Assembly: GCA_030831475.1 (NCBI GenBank)
Contig: JAURKY010000002.1
Location: 1-64,000, forward strand
DNA: 64,000 nucleotides
Direction: 5' to 3'
From: Burkholderiales bacterium
Lineage (GTDB): Bacteria; Pseudomonadota; Gammaproteobacteria; Burkholderiales; Methylophilaceae
The notes under the pieces are model-generated. The model ran no database searches. It was not told where the DNA came from and was given only the letters and a program-made list of their open reading frames with translations. Positions 9,355-17,214 of the stretch are shown in pieces. Each line of letters opens with the position of its first letter. The stretch's first letter is position 1. A program made the position numbers and the translations under genes.

Positions 9355-9386
9355 AAAAATTAAGAAAGGCGCCTCGTGCGCCTTTC
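9355..9386 (-). terminator. intrinsic terminator between mucD and lepA
   Basis: On the minus strand a perfect 9 bp GC-rich stem (GAAAGGCGC / GCGCCTTTC, 9386-9378 and 9372-9364) closes a 5-base loop and is followed by TTAATTTTTG. It stops, or at least attenuates, transcripts from the rpoE-rseABC-mucD unit before lepA. The plus strand has no U run after the stem. Confidence 0.87.
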
Positions 9387-9428
9387 AAGTGCGTAATTTT
9401 ACAGCAAAGTGATTTATTTAAACAAAGA

Positions 9429-10835
9429 TTAATTCGAAATCTTAATCGGAATGTACAGCGTGTCCCCGTTTCGATAAATAAGAAGGGCAACCGTTTTACC
9501 CTTGGGAATTTTTCTCAGGTCATTATTGAATGACTGAACTGACTTGACGGCTGAGTTATTAAGCGCAAGTACCACATCTCCCGTGCGAATGCCCGCTGAT
9601 ACAGCATTGCCTTTGACACCAACAATCATTAAGCCATTTCTTCCGTCAATCTTTTTCCGATCTTCATCACTCAACTCTTTGAGCGATAAACCTAATCGAT
9701 TATAGGATGGTTCGCTGCCTTTCTTGGAGGCCACTTTGACCTCTTGATTGGGCATCTCACCTATTTTTACTGGAAGGATAACTTTTTTTCCTTTCCTTAA
9801 AACTTCAATATTGACGGTGGTATTCGGTTTTGTGCTGCTGACATACTTAGGCAGATCAGAGGATAATTTGATAAGTTTATTATCAAATTTTAAAATAATA
9901 TCCCCAGCCAAAAGACCGCCTTGTTCAGCGGGAGAACCATTACCTACACCGGCAATGAGAGCGCCATTGGTATCTTTTAAACCAAAAGATTCAGATAGAT
10001 CTTCTGTAATCTGTTGAATATTGATCCCTAGCCACCCACGAATGACGCGCCCATTTTCTTTGAGCTGATCCGCAACATTAATGGCTACATCGATAGGAAT
10101 GGCAAAGGATAGACCCATGTATCCGCCGGTACGACTGTAAATTTGCGAGTTAATGCCAATCACCTCTCCATCGGTATTAAATAACGGGCCCCCTGAATTG
10201 CCAGGGTTGATCGCTACATCGGTTTGTATAAAGGGTACAAAATCTTCCTGAGGTAATGCCCTTTTTTTAGCACTCACCACGCCAACAGTTACGGTGTTCT
10301 CTAGACCAAAAGGAGAGCCTATGGCAGCCACCCAAGCACCCACTTTCACCTTGTCAGGGTCGCCATATTTAACCTTGGGAAGGCCATTTGCCTCAATCTT
10401 CAAGAGAGCAACATCCGTCCTGCGATCAATACCTAAAATTTCAGCCTTAAATTCTCGATCATCCGTGAGCTTAACCATGACCGTATCTGCCTGAGCTACT
10501 ACATGAGCGTTCGTAATAATGTACCCATCAGATTCGATAATAAAGCCTGAACCGGTGCCATTGACACGCTCTTGCGGTTGTTGCTCTTGCTCTGCGTTCG
10601 GATTGCCTGGCATGCCTGGCAGTGGTATGCCAAAACGTCTAAAAAATTCTTCCATCCTTTCATCATAAAAAGGGGCCATTTGCTGCCTAGGGTTTTGCTC
10701 AACGATCGATGTAATATTGACGACCTTGTCACTTTGCTCCTCAGCTAAAACTGTAAAGTCTGGAAGCTCAACGGCACCTAAAAAATTAACAAAGGTTAAG
10801 CAAACAAAGATTAAAGATAAGAAAATACGTTTCAT
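9429..10835 (-). CDS. mucD: Do-like periplasmic serine protease (MucD/DegP family)
   Basis: Envelope quality-control protease and chaperone, usually a member of the sigma-E regulon. I place the start at 10835 (468 residues): this ATG has AAGGA upstream and begins a clear signal peptide (MKRIFLSLIF..), whereas the in-frame ATG 60 bases upstream adds an improbable leader and overlaps rseC. The catalytic triad is His111 (TNAHVV), Asp141 (RRTDVALL) and Ser214 (GNSGGPLF). Two PDZ domains follow (about residues 270-360 and 385-468). It lies at the end of rpoE-rseA-rseB-rseC, so it is probably induced by misfolded outer-membrane proteins. Confidence 0.93.
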   Translation of the reverse strand: MKRIFLSLIFVCLTFVNFLGAVELPDFTVLAEEQSDKVVNITSIVEQNPRQQMAPFYDERMEEFFRRFGIPLPGMPGNPNAEQEQQPQERVNGTGSGFIIESDGYIITNAHVVAQADTVMVKLTDDREFKAEILGIDRRTDVALLKIEANGLPKVKYGDPDKVKVGAWVAAIGSPFGLENTVTVGVVSAKKRALPQEDFVPFIQTDVAINPGNSGGPLFNTDGEVIGINSQIYSRTGGYMGLSFAIPIDVAINVADQLKENGRVIRGWLGINIQQITEDLSESFGLKDTNGALIAGVGNGSPAEQGGLLAGDIILKFDNKLIKLSSDLPKYVSSTKPNTTVNIEVLRKGKKVILPVKIGEMPNQEVKVASKKGSEPSYNRLGLSLKELSDEDRKKIDGRNGLMIVGVKGNAVSAGIRTGDVVLALNNSAVKSVQSFNNDLRKIPKGKTVALLIYRNGDTLYIPIKISN

Positions 10836-10845
10836 TTTTGTCCTT

Positions 10846-11286
10846 TTAATGATGAGACCCAGCGACCAGATTGGCATCTTGGTAGAGTCTGTCATGATTT
10901 TTAACAGTAATATATTTCACCAGTACGACACCTAAAGTAAAACCGATCAGGCCTCCAACTAAGCTATAAAAATCGTTATTGGAAGATAAATAAGCTTGCG
11001 ACAATAGCATACCTAAAAATAATGACAACAGCGGAATACCATATAAAAGTAACGATGCTTTTAATAAATAGTTTTCCTCAATGGCCAAAAAAACATGATC
11101 GCCTTCTTTTGCGTTGATTGAGTTCTTAATCATTAAAGAACCTTTTTTAGGCGAGAAAATTTTACCCCAAATGCTATTGCCACAGCCTTGAGTTTGACCG
11201 CATAGTCCACAAGGTTTAGATCGAATAATCTCAACCTCAGCCATGTTGCCATAAACACTTTTGATTAAAGCCTCTTCTTGAATCAT
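10846..11286 (-). CDS. rseC: RseC/MucC family membrane protein
   Basis: Small inner-membrane protein of the sigma-E operon; RseC homologues influence sigma-E activity modestly and the SoxR-reducing system. The N-terminal cytoplasmic part carries the cysteine cluster Cys26, Cys29 and Cys35 (CGLCGQTQGCG), which could bind a metal or cluster. Two membrane segments lie at about residues 78-96 and 102-122. At 146 residues it has typical length. The start lies 2 bases after the rseB stop. The role is taken from the family; the sequence shows only topology and cysteines. Confidence 0.87.
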   Translation of the reverse strand: MIQEEALIKSVYGNMAEVEIIRSKPCGLCGQTQGCGNSIWGKIFSPKKGSLMIKNSINAKEGDHVFLAIEENYLLKASLLLYGIPLLSLFLGMLLSQAYLSSNNDFYSLVGGLIGFTLGVVLVKYITVKNHDRLYQDANLVAGSHH

Positions 11287-11288
11287 CG

Positions 11289-12233
11289 TTAGTTAAAATT
11301 AACAGCGTTGCTAAAAGTCTCAACGGTTTTGATGGGCACTGAGCCCACCGCCATGATTTGATAGCCATTCTCATACCTAGCAGAAACATTGGTAACCCCC
11401 ATGGTTGCATTGCCCACCCTAGGTTTTTGTCCCTTCGTTAATGGCTGAATAAAGAGCGATATATAGGCCAAACCATCTGAGAATACCATGTGATGGTTGA
11501 GGATATTTGGGCCGCCTATTCTGCTAACCTTGGAGCTGACCTCTTTAAAACCTTTTGGAATTTGTTTGATCTCCCAAAATCTAGGCAGGTTGGATGGAAT
11601 ACTCTCCTCCTCCTTCATGACATATTTTTTAGAAAGATCAATGTTTGGTTTAAACCATGCGAGATCAGTTTTTTCTAAAATTTTAACTTTAGTGAATGAT
11701 GTTTGTTCAACCACTTGATTGTTATGATCGCTAACGATCATTTTCAAGGGGATTGATGTTTGTTTATCTAACCAAAAATGATAGAAAAAACGGTAATCAT
11801 CGTTAGGCATGAGTACCACAATCTGTGCTTTTCTATCCGCAACACGATCAACTTTTCCAAAATTTAACTGATAAACCTGTTTTAGCTGCTCTGTACTGTT
11901 AGGTAAGATGGCTGGAAATAAATGATTGGCATCCCTCTTTTGAATTACCACATTGTCATCGGTGGAGCCATAGACAATGGTACTTTTACCTTTGGTTAAA
12001 ATTTCACTGGGCTCACCATCTAAGAGGTTGATTCTGGTGTAGGTCTCATCACCGTACTTAGCATGGGTGATCTCCATGGACTTTACGTCTTTTAAATGTT
12101 GGGCCTGAAGGACGCCCTGATAATTTAGATTATGGGATGCATCATAGGCCTGCATTAAAGCCTGCCACGGATCGTCTTGAGCATGAGCTAATGAACACAA
12201 CAGGAATAATGATAAGAAAAATGTTCTTAACAT
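11289..12233 (-). CDS. rseB: sigma-E factor regulatory protein RseB/MucB
   Basis: Periplasmic protein that binds the periplasmic domain of the anti-sigma factor RseA and protects it from DegS-type cleavage until lipopolysaccharide or lipoprotein signals release it. An N-terminal signal peptide (MLRTFFLSLFLLCSLAHA) is evident. The LolA/LolB-like large domain covers about residues 25-200 (YDASHNLNYQGVL, the usual RseB beginning), and a smaller C-terminal domain follows. At 314 residues it matches the family. It is placed between rseA and rseC, 6 bp after rseA. Confidence 0.92.
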   Translation of the reverse strand: MLRTFFLSLFLLCSLAHAQDDPWQALMQAYDASHNLNYQGVLQAQHLKDVKSMEITHAKYGDETYTRINLLDGEPSEILTKGKSTIVYGSTDDNVVIQKRDANHLFPAILPNSTEQLKQVYQLNFGKVDRVADRKAQIVVLMPNDDYRFFYHFWLDKQTSIPLKMIVSDHNNQVVEQTSFTKVKILEKTDLAWFKPNIDLSKKYVMKEEESIPSNLPRFWEIKQIPKGFKEVSSKVSRIGGPNILNHHMVFSDGLAYISLFIQPLTKGQKPRVGNATMGVTNVSARYENGYQIMAVGSVPIKTVETFSNAVNFN

Positions 12234-12239
12234 TTAAAA

Positions 12240-12695
12240 TTATTCATTAAATCCAGTTTGAACAAAATAATTAGCGGTCGATGCGGTATGCGCATAGTGA
12301 GCACTAAGAATTTCAGAAGGAATGTCATCCTGAACTAAAAGCACAGGAGCCGTTTCGGTTTGGATATTCACATTCATAAACGTAAAAAGCATACCTAGTA
12401 CAACGACAAATCCAAAGAGATGTGGCCAGTAATTAAACTGTGATTTAAGAGTCGCATTAGAATTCATCGACGAAGAAAAACCTCCTAACTGAGTAGGTTC
12501 AGCATCAATCGCATCCATGATCTTATCTTTTAATTTTGTAGAGGAAACGAAATCGCCGCGCATGACATCGCGCGTGATTTGATAGTACATCCAGTTTTTT
12601 TGATTTTCCTGTTTCTTGGTGACGTCATTAATCAGCGAATCAAGCTCTCGTTCACTGATTTCGTTATCAAACAAAGAGGATATTTTTTCTTTCAT
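12240..12695 (-). CDS. rseA: anti-sigma-E factor RseA/MucA
   Basis: Single-pass inner-membrane anti-sigma factor that holds sigma-E inactive. The N-terminal cytoplasmic domain (about residues 1-70) has the expected helical MKEKISSLFDNEISERELDSLI beginning, broken here only for quotation length, and the WMYYQITRDVMRGD region. One membrane segment lies at about residues 92-111 (HLFGFVVVLGMLFTF), followed by a short periplasmic tail of about 40 residues. At 151 residues it is short, with a reduced periplasmic domain compared with E. coli RseA (216). It follows rpoE by 9 bp. Confidence 0.9.
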   Translation of the reverse strand: MKEKISSLFDNEISERELDSLINDVTKKQENQKNWMYYQITRDVMRGDFVSSTKLKDKIMDAIDAEPTQLGGFSSSMNSNATLKSQFNYWPHLFGFVVVLGMLFTFMNVNIQTETAPVLLVQDDIPSEILSAHYAHTASTANYFVQTGFNE

Positions 12696-12704
12696 TTTTT
12701 TTCC

Positions 12705-13394
12705 TTACCAACGCTTATTAGTTGTTTCAATTAATGGTTTTAATTTTTCCGCAATCGCCTCACGCGCCCTAAAAATTCTTGAACGGACCGTACCGATCGG
12801 ACATTGCATCAATTCAGCTATTTCTTCATAGCTTAGACCATCCATTTCTCTTAGTGAGATGGCCTCTTTAAGTTCGTCTGGAAGTCCTTCTATGGTGTCA
12901 TTCACTGTCGCCACGATCTCTTTGGTCATCATCGTATTTTCGGGCGTTTCAATACTTCTTAATTCATCACCATCTTCAAAATTCTCAACATCTTCAATTT
13001 CTACCTCGTTCATCGCCTTGGGTCTTCGGCCAAGGGATACTAAGTGATTTTTTGCAGTATTAATACCGATACGATAGAGCCAAGTATAAAAAGCGCTATC
13101 ACCTCTAAAATTATTGATCGCTCGATAAGCTTTTACGAATGAGTCCTGAACAATATCCTCAATCTCAGATTGATCACGCACCATGCGAGCTAAAAGTCGT
13201 GTTAATTTTTTGTGGTACTTTTCAACCAAGATACCAAATGCACGCTTATCACCGCGCTGCGCTTTTTCAACTAATTTTTGATCAACAAGCCGTTCTGGGT
13301 TGACAGGTTTTGGGTCCATATTGGGTGATGGATGATTCATTAGGGGTTTATTGTATCCTGTTTGAACTTGATTCACGACTTTAAGATGATTCAT
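12705..13394 (-). CDS. rpoE: RNA polymerase sigma-E factor (RpoE/AlgU)
   Basis: ECF sigma factor for the envelope-stress response. Region 2 (GDKRAFGILVEKYHKKLTRL, with QSEIEDIVQDSFVKAY) and region 4 (EAISLREMDGLSYEEIAELM, PIGTVRSRIFRAREAI) are clearly present. At 229 residues it is about 25-30 longer than the usual RpoE because of an N-terminal extension. I keep the first ATG because AAGGAAG lies 8 bases before it, while the internal ATG codons at 13340 and 13319 have no ribosome-binding site. It heads the operon with rseA, rseB, rseC and mucD, and a sigma-E type promoter lies immediately upstream, indicating autoregulation. Confidence 0.95.
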   Translation of the reverse strand: MNHLKVVNQVQTGYNKPLMNHPSPNMDPKPVNPERLVDQKLVEKAQRGDKRAFGILVEKYHKKLTRLLARMVRDQSEIEDIVQDSFVKAYRAINNFRGDSAFYTWLYRIGINTAKNHLVSLGRRPKAMNEVEIEDVENFEDGDELRSIETPENTMMTKEIVATVNDTIEGLPDELKEAISLREMDGLSYEEIAELMQCPIGTVRSRIFRAREAIAEKLKPLIETTNKRW

Positions 13395-13420
13395 AAATTA
13401 AACTTCCTTGTTTTTATGTA

Positions 13421-13451
13421 TTAATGACATAAAATAGTCACCTTAAGTTCC
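13421..13451 (-). promoter_or_regulatory. sigma-E type promoter of rpoE
   Basis: On the minus strand, GGAACTT (13451-13445) is identical to the sigma-E -35 consensus. After 17 bp comes TCATTAA (13427-13421), which keeps the conserved TC of the -10 (consensus TCTGA/TCAAA). Transcription would start about 20 bases before the rpoE start codon. The spacing is one base longer than the 16 bp common in E. coli. Confidence 0.78.
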
Positions 13452-13463
13452 TAAAAAAATGAA

Positions 13464-15092
13464 ATGTTAAATTTTGATGTAACAATTATTGGTAGTGGCC
13501 TAGCTGGACTATCGACAGCCTTAAAAATTGCTGAAACGAAAAAGGTTGCCATCATCAGTAAGCGCCAATTAATTGATAGCTCCAGCCAATGGGCTCAGGG
13601 CGGGATTGCCTCTGCTATACCTGAGGGGTCATTGGAAGGTCATGTGCATGACACCCTCATCTCTGGGGCTGGTCTTTGTGATGAGGATGTGGTTCGTTTC
13701 GTCTCAGAAAAAAGTGCTAAAACCATTGAGTGGTTAATCTCCATGGGTGTTGATTTTACAAAAAATGAACAAAACAACGATCTCCACTTTACCAAGGAGG
13801 GTGGGCACTCGATCAGGCGAATTGCCCATGTTGCAGATTCAACAGGCCGTGCTGTGCAATCCACCCTCATTCAAAAGGTAAGCACGCATCCTAATATCAC
13901 CATTTTTGAAGATCATATTGCAGTGGATCTCATTACCTCTGAAAAGCTCAATGCAAAACAATTTAAAAACAATACCTGCTTAGGCTTATATGTTCTAAAT
14001 AACACTACCGGCAAGGTTGACACCATTAAAAGTGACACCACCATCCTCGCTTCAGGCGGGGCCAGCAAGGTCTACCTATACACCACCAATCCTGATGTGA
14101 GTACCGGCGATGGTATTGCCATGGCATGGCGAGCTGGTTGCAAGGTCGCTAACTTAGAGTTTGTTCAGTTCCATCCAACCTGCTTGTATCATCCCCAAGA
14201 AAAATCCTTTCTAATTTCAGAAGCGCTGCGTGGTGAGGGGGCTGTCCTAAAACTTCCTAACAACAAACCTTTTATGCATATGCATGATGCACGAGGAGAC
14301 CTTGCACCTAGGGATGTGGTGGCCAGAGCCATCGATTATGAAATGAAAAAAAGAGGGATTGAATGTGTTTACCTAGACATTACCCATAGGTCAAAGAACT
14401 TTATCATTGAGCACTTCCCCACCATCTACGAGCGCTGCTTAAAGCTTAATATCGATATCACTAAAGAGCAGATCCCCGTGGTTCCTGCGGCACACTATAC
14501 CTGTGGTGGTGTCATGGCCAACATGCAAGGTCAAACCAATATTGAAAATCTTTTTGCCATCGGTGAGGTTGCATACACTGGGCTTCACGGAGCAAATCGC
14601 CTTGCAAGTAATTCACTTTTAGAGTGTTTAGTTTTCTCGGAAGTGGTGGCGAGCCAAATATCAAAGAACAATCCATCTCACCTAATTCAATTACCAAACT
14701 GGGACGAAAGCCGTGTCACCGATGCTGATGAGGAGGTTTTGATAACACACACATGGAATGAGTTAAGGCGATTTATGTGGAATTATGTCGGTATTGTAAG
14801 AACCAATAAAAGACTTCTAAGGGCGATGCATCGGATTCATATGCTCAAAAAAGAAGTGCATGACTTCTACCGCAACTTTAAAATCTCAAATAACCTCATT
14901 GAGCTTAGGAATCTTTTACAGGTCGCAGAACTTATTATTTATTCCGCATTAGAGCGAAAAGAAAGTCGCGGCTTACATTTTAGTAAAGATTATCCTCAAT
15001 TAGATGAAAAACCGATGGTCACAATTTTAGACCCAACTAATTTAGATATTAACCAATACAATCAAGAAAAAGGCCAAAAATATGCAAGTTAA
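13464..15092 (+). CDS. nadB: L-aspartate oxidase
   Basis: FAD enzyme that oxidises L-aspartate to iminoaspartate, the first step of de novo NAD synthesis. The FAD dinucleotide-binding loop IIGSGLAGLS is at about residues 8-17. The active-site stretch EGGHSIRRIAHVADSTGRAV lies near 113-132, and the conserved PAAHYTCGGV near 347. At 542 residues it has the normal length. It diverges from rpoE across a 69 bp gap. A 3-codon mini-ORF (ATG at 13459) ends across the nadB start, and no clear ribosome-binding site is visible. No nadA or nadC is in the window. Confidence 0.97.
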   Translation: MLNFDVTIIGSGLAGLSTALKIAETKKVAIISKRQLIDSSSQWAQGGIASAIPEGSLEGHVHDTLISGAGLCDEDVVRFVSEKSAKTIEWLISMGVDFTKNEQNNDLHFTKEGGHSIRRIAHVADSTGRAVQSTLIQKVSTHPNITIFEDHIAVDLITSEKLNAKQFKNNTCLGLYVLNNTTGKVDTIKSDTTILASGGASKVYLYTTNPDVSTGDGIAMAWRAGCKVANLEFVQFHPTCLYHPQEKSFLISEALRGEGAVLKLPNNKPFMHMHDARGDLAPRDVVARAIDYEMKKRGIECVYLDITHRSKNFIIEHFPTIYERCLKLNIDITKEQIPVVPAAHYTCGGVMANMQGQTNIENLFAIGEVAYTGLHGANRLASNSLLECLVFSEVVASQISKNNPSHLIQLPNWDESRVTDADEEVLITHTWNELRRFMWNYVGIVRTNKRLLRAMHRIHMLKKEVHDFYRNFKISNNLIELRNLLQVAELIIYSALERKESRGLHFSKDYPQLDEKPMVTILDPTNLDINQYNQEKGQKYAS

Positions 15093-15564
15093 AATGAACA
15101 CCGTTGTCACGATAATTTATGAATTAAAAGATACTGATGGAAATACGTTAGAAAAAATGAACGATCCAATCGCTTACCTGCATGGGGGTCACGATAATAT
15201 ATTTCCAAAAGTTGAAGAGGCAATTCATGGAAAAAATGTTGGGGACTCCATCGAGATCACGCTAGACCCGGCTGACGCATTTGGCGACTATGATGAAGGT
15301 CTTGTTCAAATTGAACCTTTGAGTGCTTTTCCAGAAAAAAACATCAAAGAGGGAATGCAATTTGAGGGTGAGGACGAATCAGGTGAGGTGATTATTTATA
15401 CGGTGACCAATATTGCAGATGGAAAAGTGGTCGTGGATGGTAATCACCCGTGGGCAGGCCAACGCGTCTTATTCATGGCAACCATCAAGGATGTTCGTGA
15501 TGCAAATCAAGAGGAAATTGAACACAAACACGTGCACGGACCGGGCGGGCATCATCACCACTAA
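15082..15564 (+). CDS. slyD: FKBP-type peptidyl-prolyl isomerase, SlyD-like
   Basis: Cytoplasmic prolyl isomerase and chaperone with an insert-in-flap domain. FKBP segments flank the IF domain (DPADAFGDYDEGLV to VNGNHPWAGQ-like VDGNHPWAGQRVLF). The C-terminus is histidine-rich (HKHVHGPGGHHHH), a short form of the nickel-binding tail that SlyD uses in hydrogenase or urease metal delivery. At 160 residues it is shorter than E. coli SlyD (196). It overlaps the nadB end by 11 bases, with AAGG 9 bases before the start; an alternative ATG lies four codons inside. Confidence 0.92.
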   Translation: MQVKMNTVVTIIYELKDTDGNTLEKMNDPIAYLHGGHDNIFPKVEEAIHGKNVGDSIEITLDPADAFGDYDEGLVQIEPLSAFPEKNIKEGMQFEGEDESGEVIIYTVTNIADGKVVVDGNHPWAGQRVLFMATIKDVRDANQEEIEHKHVHGPGGHHHH

Positions 15565-16358
15565 TCTTTTAAATCGTCAGTAAGATGTTTTTGAATTAGC
15601 TTAATAAAAGGTTCATATATTTTTGCATTCGAGCACAGAATATTGCCGGATTCAAGCCAATTATCTTTTTCCACAAAGTCGCTCACAATACCGCCGGCCT
15701 CTTTAACAAGGAGTCCTCCAGCCGCAATATCCCACTTGGAAAGGCCGATCTCCCAAAAACCATCATACCAACCTGCAGCAACGTATGCTAAATCAAGCGC
15801 AGCAGATCCTGGGCGCCTTACTCCAGAGGTATTTAATACAACATCCTCGAGCATCTTTAGGTAGGTTGGCAGGTGCTTGAATTCCCTAAAGGGCAAACCG
15901 GTTCCAATCAATGATTCTTTAAGTTTAGCCCTTTTAGAAACCCTGATTCTTCTATCATTAAGGAATGCACCCACGCCCTTAGAGGCGGTAAAAAGATCAT
16001 TTTTATTAGGGTCATAAACTAAGCCGTGGGTAATCTCCCCTCTTTGTTGTAATGCAATGGAGATACAGTACTGGGGGTAACCATGAATAAAGTTAGTGGT
16101 GCCATCAAGAGGGTCAATGATCCAAATATTTTCGGACTCATTGGATAAACCCGTCTCCTCTCCCAAAAAACCATGGTTGGGATAGGCTTCCTTGAGCGTG
16201 CTGATAATCATCTCTTCAGAGGCTAGGTCAACCTCGGTAACAAAATCATTGACTGACTTTTTATTGATAGTTAGCAAATGAATATCTTCAGAGGCCCTTA
16301 AAATTAAAGAGCTTGCTTTTCTAGCAGCTTTAATTGCCGTATTTAACATTGGATTCAT
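15561..16358 (-). CDS. suhB: inositol-1-monophosphatase family protein (SuhB)
   Basis: Mg-dependent phosphatase of the IMPase family; SuhB also associates with the rRNA antitermination complex at boxA in E. coli. Metal-binding motifs are visible: FLGEETG near residue 62, IDPLDGTTNFIHG near 82-94, and SKWDIAAGGLLVKEAGG near 210. At 265 residues it has the standard length. Its stop overlaps the slyD stop in a shared CTAA. AGGTCC lies before the start. Divergent from trmJ. Confidence 0.94.
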   Translation of the reverse strand: MNPMLNTAIKAARKASSLILRASEDIHLLTINKKSVNDFVTEVDLASEEMIISTLKEAYPNHGFLGEETGLSNESENIWIIDPLDGTTNFIHGYPQYCISIALQQRGEITHGLVYDPNKNDLFTASKGVGAFLNDRRIRVSKRAKLKESLIGTGLPFREFKHLPTYLKMLEDVVLNTSGVRRPGSAALDLAYVAAGWYDGFWEIGLSKWDIAAGGLLVKEAGGIVSDFVEKDNWLESGNILCSNAKIYEPFIKLIQKHLTDDLKD

Positions 16359-16433
16359 AAAGGACCTAAATTTGCTTAACTTTTAAAGAGTTAGCATGTT
16401 ATTTTATTGAAAAAAATAATGCAAACGGTTTCT

Positions 16434-17156
16434 ATGAATTTTGAAAAAATAACCATCATCTTATGCAGGACCTCTCACCCAGGGAATATAGGCTCAGCAG
16501 CAAGGGCTATGCTCACCATGGGATTTAAAAACTTGAAATTGGTGAGTCCTAACACCTTTCCATCGAGTGAGGCGGTTGCTCTGGCCTCGGGTGCGGAGGA
16601 GGTTTTAAATCAGGCAAAATTATATACGTCCATTGAAGAAGCAATTGCCGAGCACCAATGTGTGATTGGGTTTAGTGCGCGCCAGAGGGAGCTCACCCAG
16701 CCGCACATTAACTTAACCTCGCTCGCATATACGCTCAATGAAAACTATTCAGATCAAGCTATTGCTATCCTTTTTGGTAACGAGACCAATGGGTTATCAA
16801 ACGATGAAATCAAGCATTGTCACCTGTTATGCTTTATCGACAGCAATCCGACTTATGCCTCGTTGAATTTAGCCCAGGCTGTGCAGTTATGTTGTTATGA
16901 GCTAAGAATGGCCTCAAACAAAAGTGAAGGCCTACTGATTAATAAGAAGCAAAAGGATTTTGTGAGTGCCGATCGCATGAATGGCTTTTTTGATCATTTA
17001 GAAGAAACGCTGGATCAAATAGGGTTTCTTAAAAAGGTCCAAGGAGAGCGTTTAATGCACCGCCTACGTTTACTCTTTAATAGAACCCAACTCGATGAGG
17101 AGGAGGTCAATATCCTTCGCGGCATCCTTAAAGAGACACAAAAAAAAATCAAATAA
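16434..17156 (+). CDS. trmJ: tRNA (cytidine/uridine-32-2'-O-)-methyltransferase TrmJ
   Basis: SPOUT-class enzyme that methylates the ribose of nucleotide 32 in tRNA. The N-terminus ITIILCRTSHPGNIGSAARAMLTMGF and the knot motif FGNETNGLSNDEIKHC, followed by NLAQAVQLCCYELR, are diagnostic (long runs given in parts). I use the ATG at 16434, which gives the N-terminus length seen in E. coli TrmJ; a TTG at 16407 and an ATG at 16419 are in-frame alternatives, none with a good ribosome-binding site. In other proteobacteria trmJ is likewise near suhB, cysE and the isc operon. Confidence 0.93.
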   Translation: MNFEKITIILCRTSHPGNIGSAARAMLTMGFKNLKLVSPNTFPSSEAVALASGAEEVLNQAKLYTSIEEAIAEHQCVIGFSARQRELTQPHINLTSLAYTLNENYSDQAIAILFGNETNGLSNDEIKHCHLLCFIDSNPTYASLNLAQAVQLCCYELRMASNKSEGLLINKKQKDFVSADRMNGFFDHLEETLDQIGFLKKVQGERLMHRLRLLFNRTQLDEEEVNILRGILKETQKKIK

Positions 17157-17158
17157 TA

Positions 17159-17184
17159 TTACTTGAGTAGATTAGTCAAGTTAT
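17159..17184 (+). promoter_or_regulatory. palindrome resembling an IscR type-1 site before cysE
   Basis: An imperfect palindrome with half-sites ACTTGAGT and TAGTCAAGT lies between trmJ and cysE and agrees with about 20 of 25 positions of the IscR type-1 consensus as I remember it. TATAAT (17182-17187) overlaps its right edge and could be the -10 of a cysE promoter. The related, better site lies before iscR at 17887-17911. The call rests on pattern similarity only. Confidence 0.45.
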
Positions 17185-17214
17185 AATAATTGAAAATTAT
17201 TTATTAAAGGCGCT

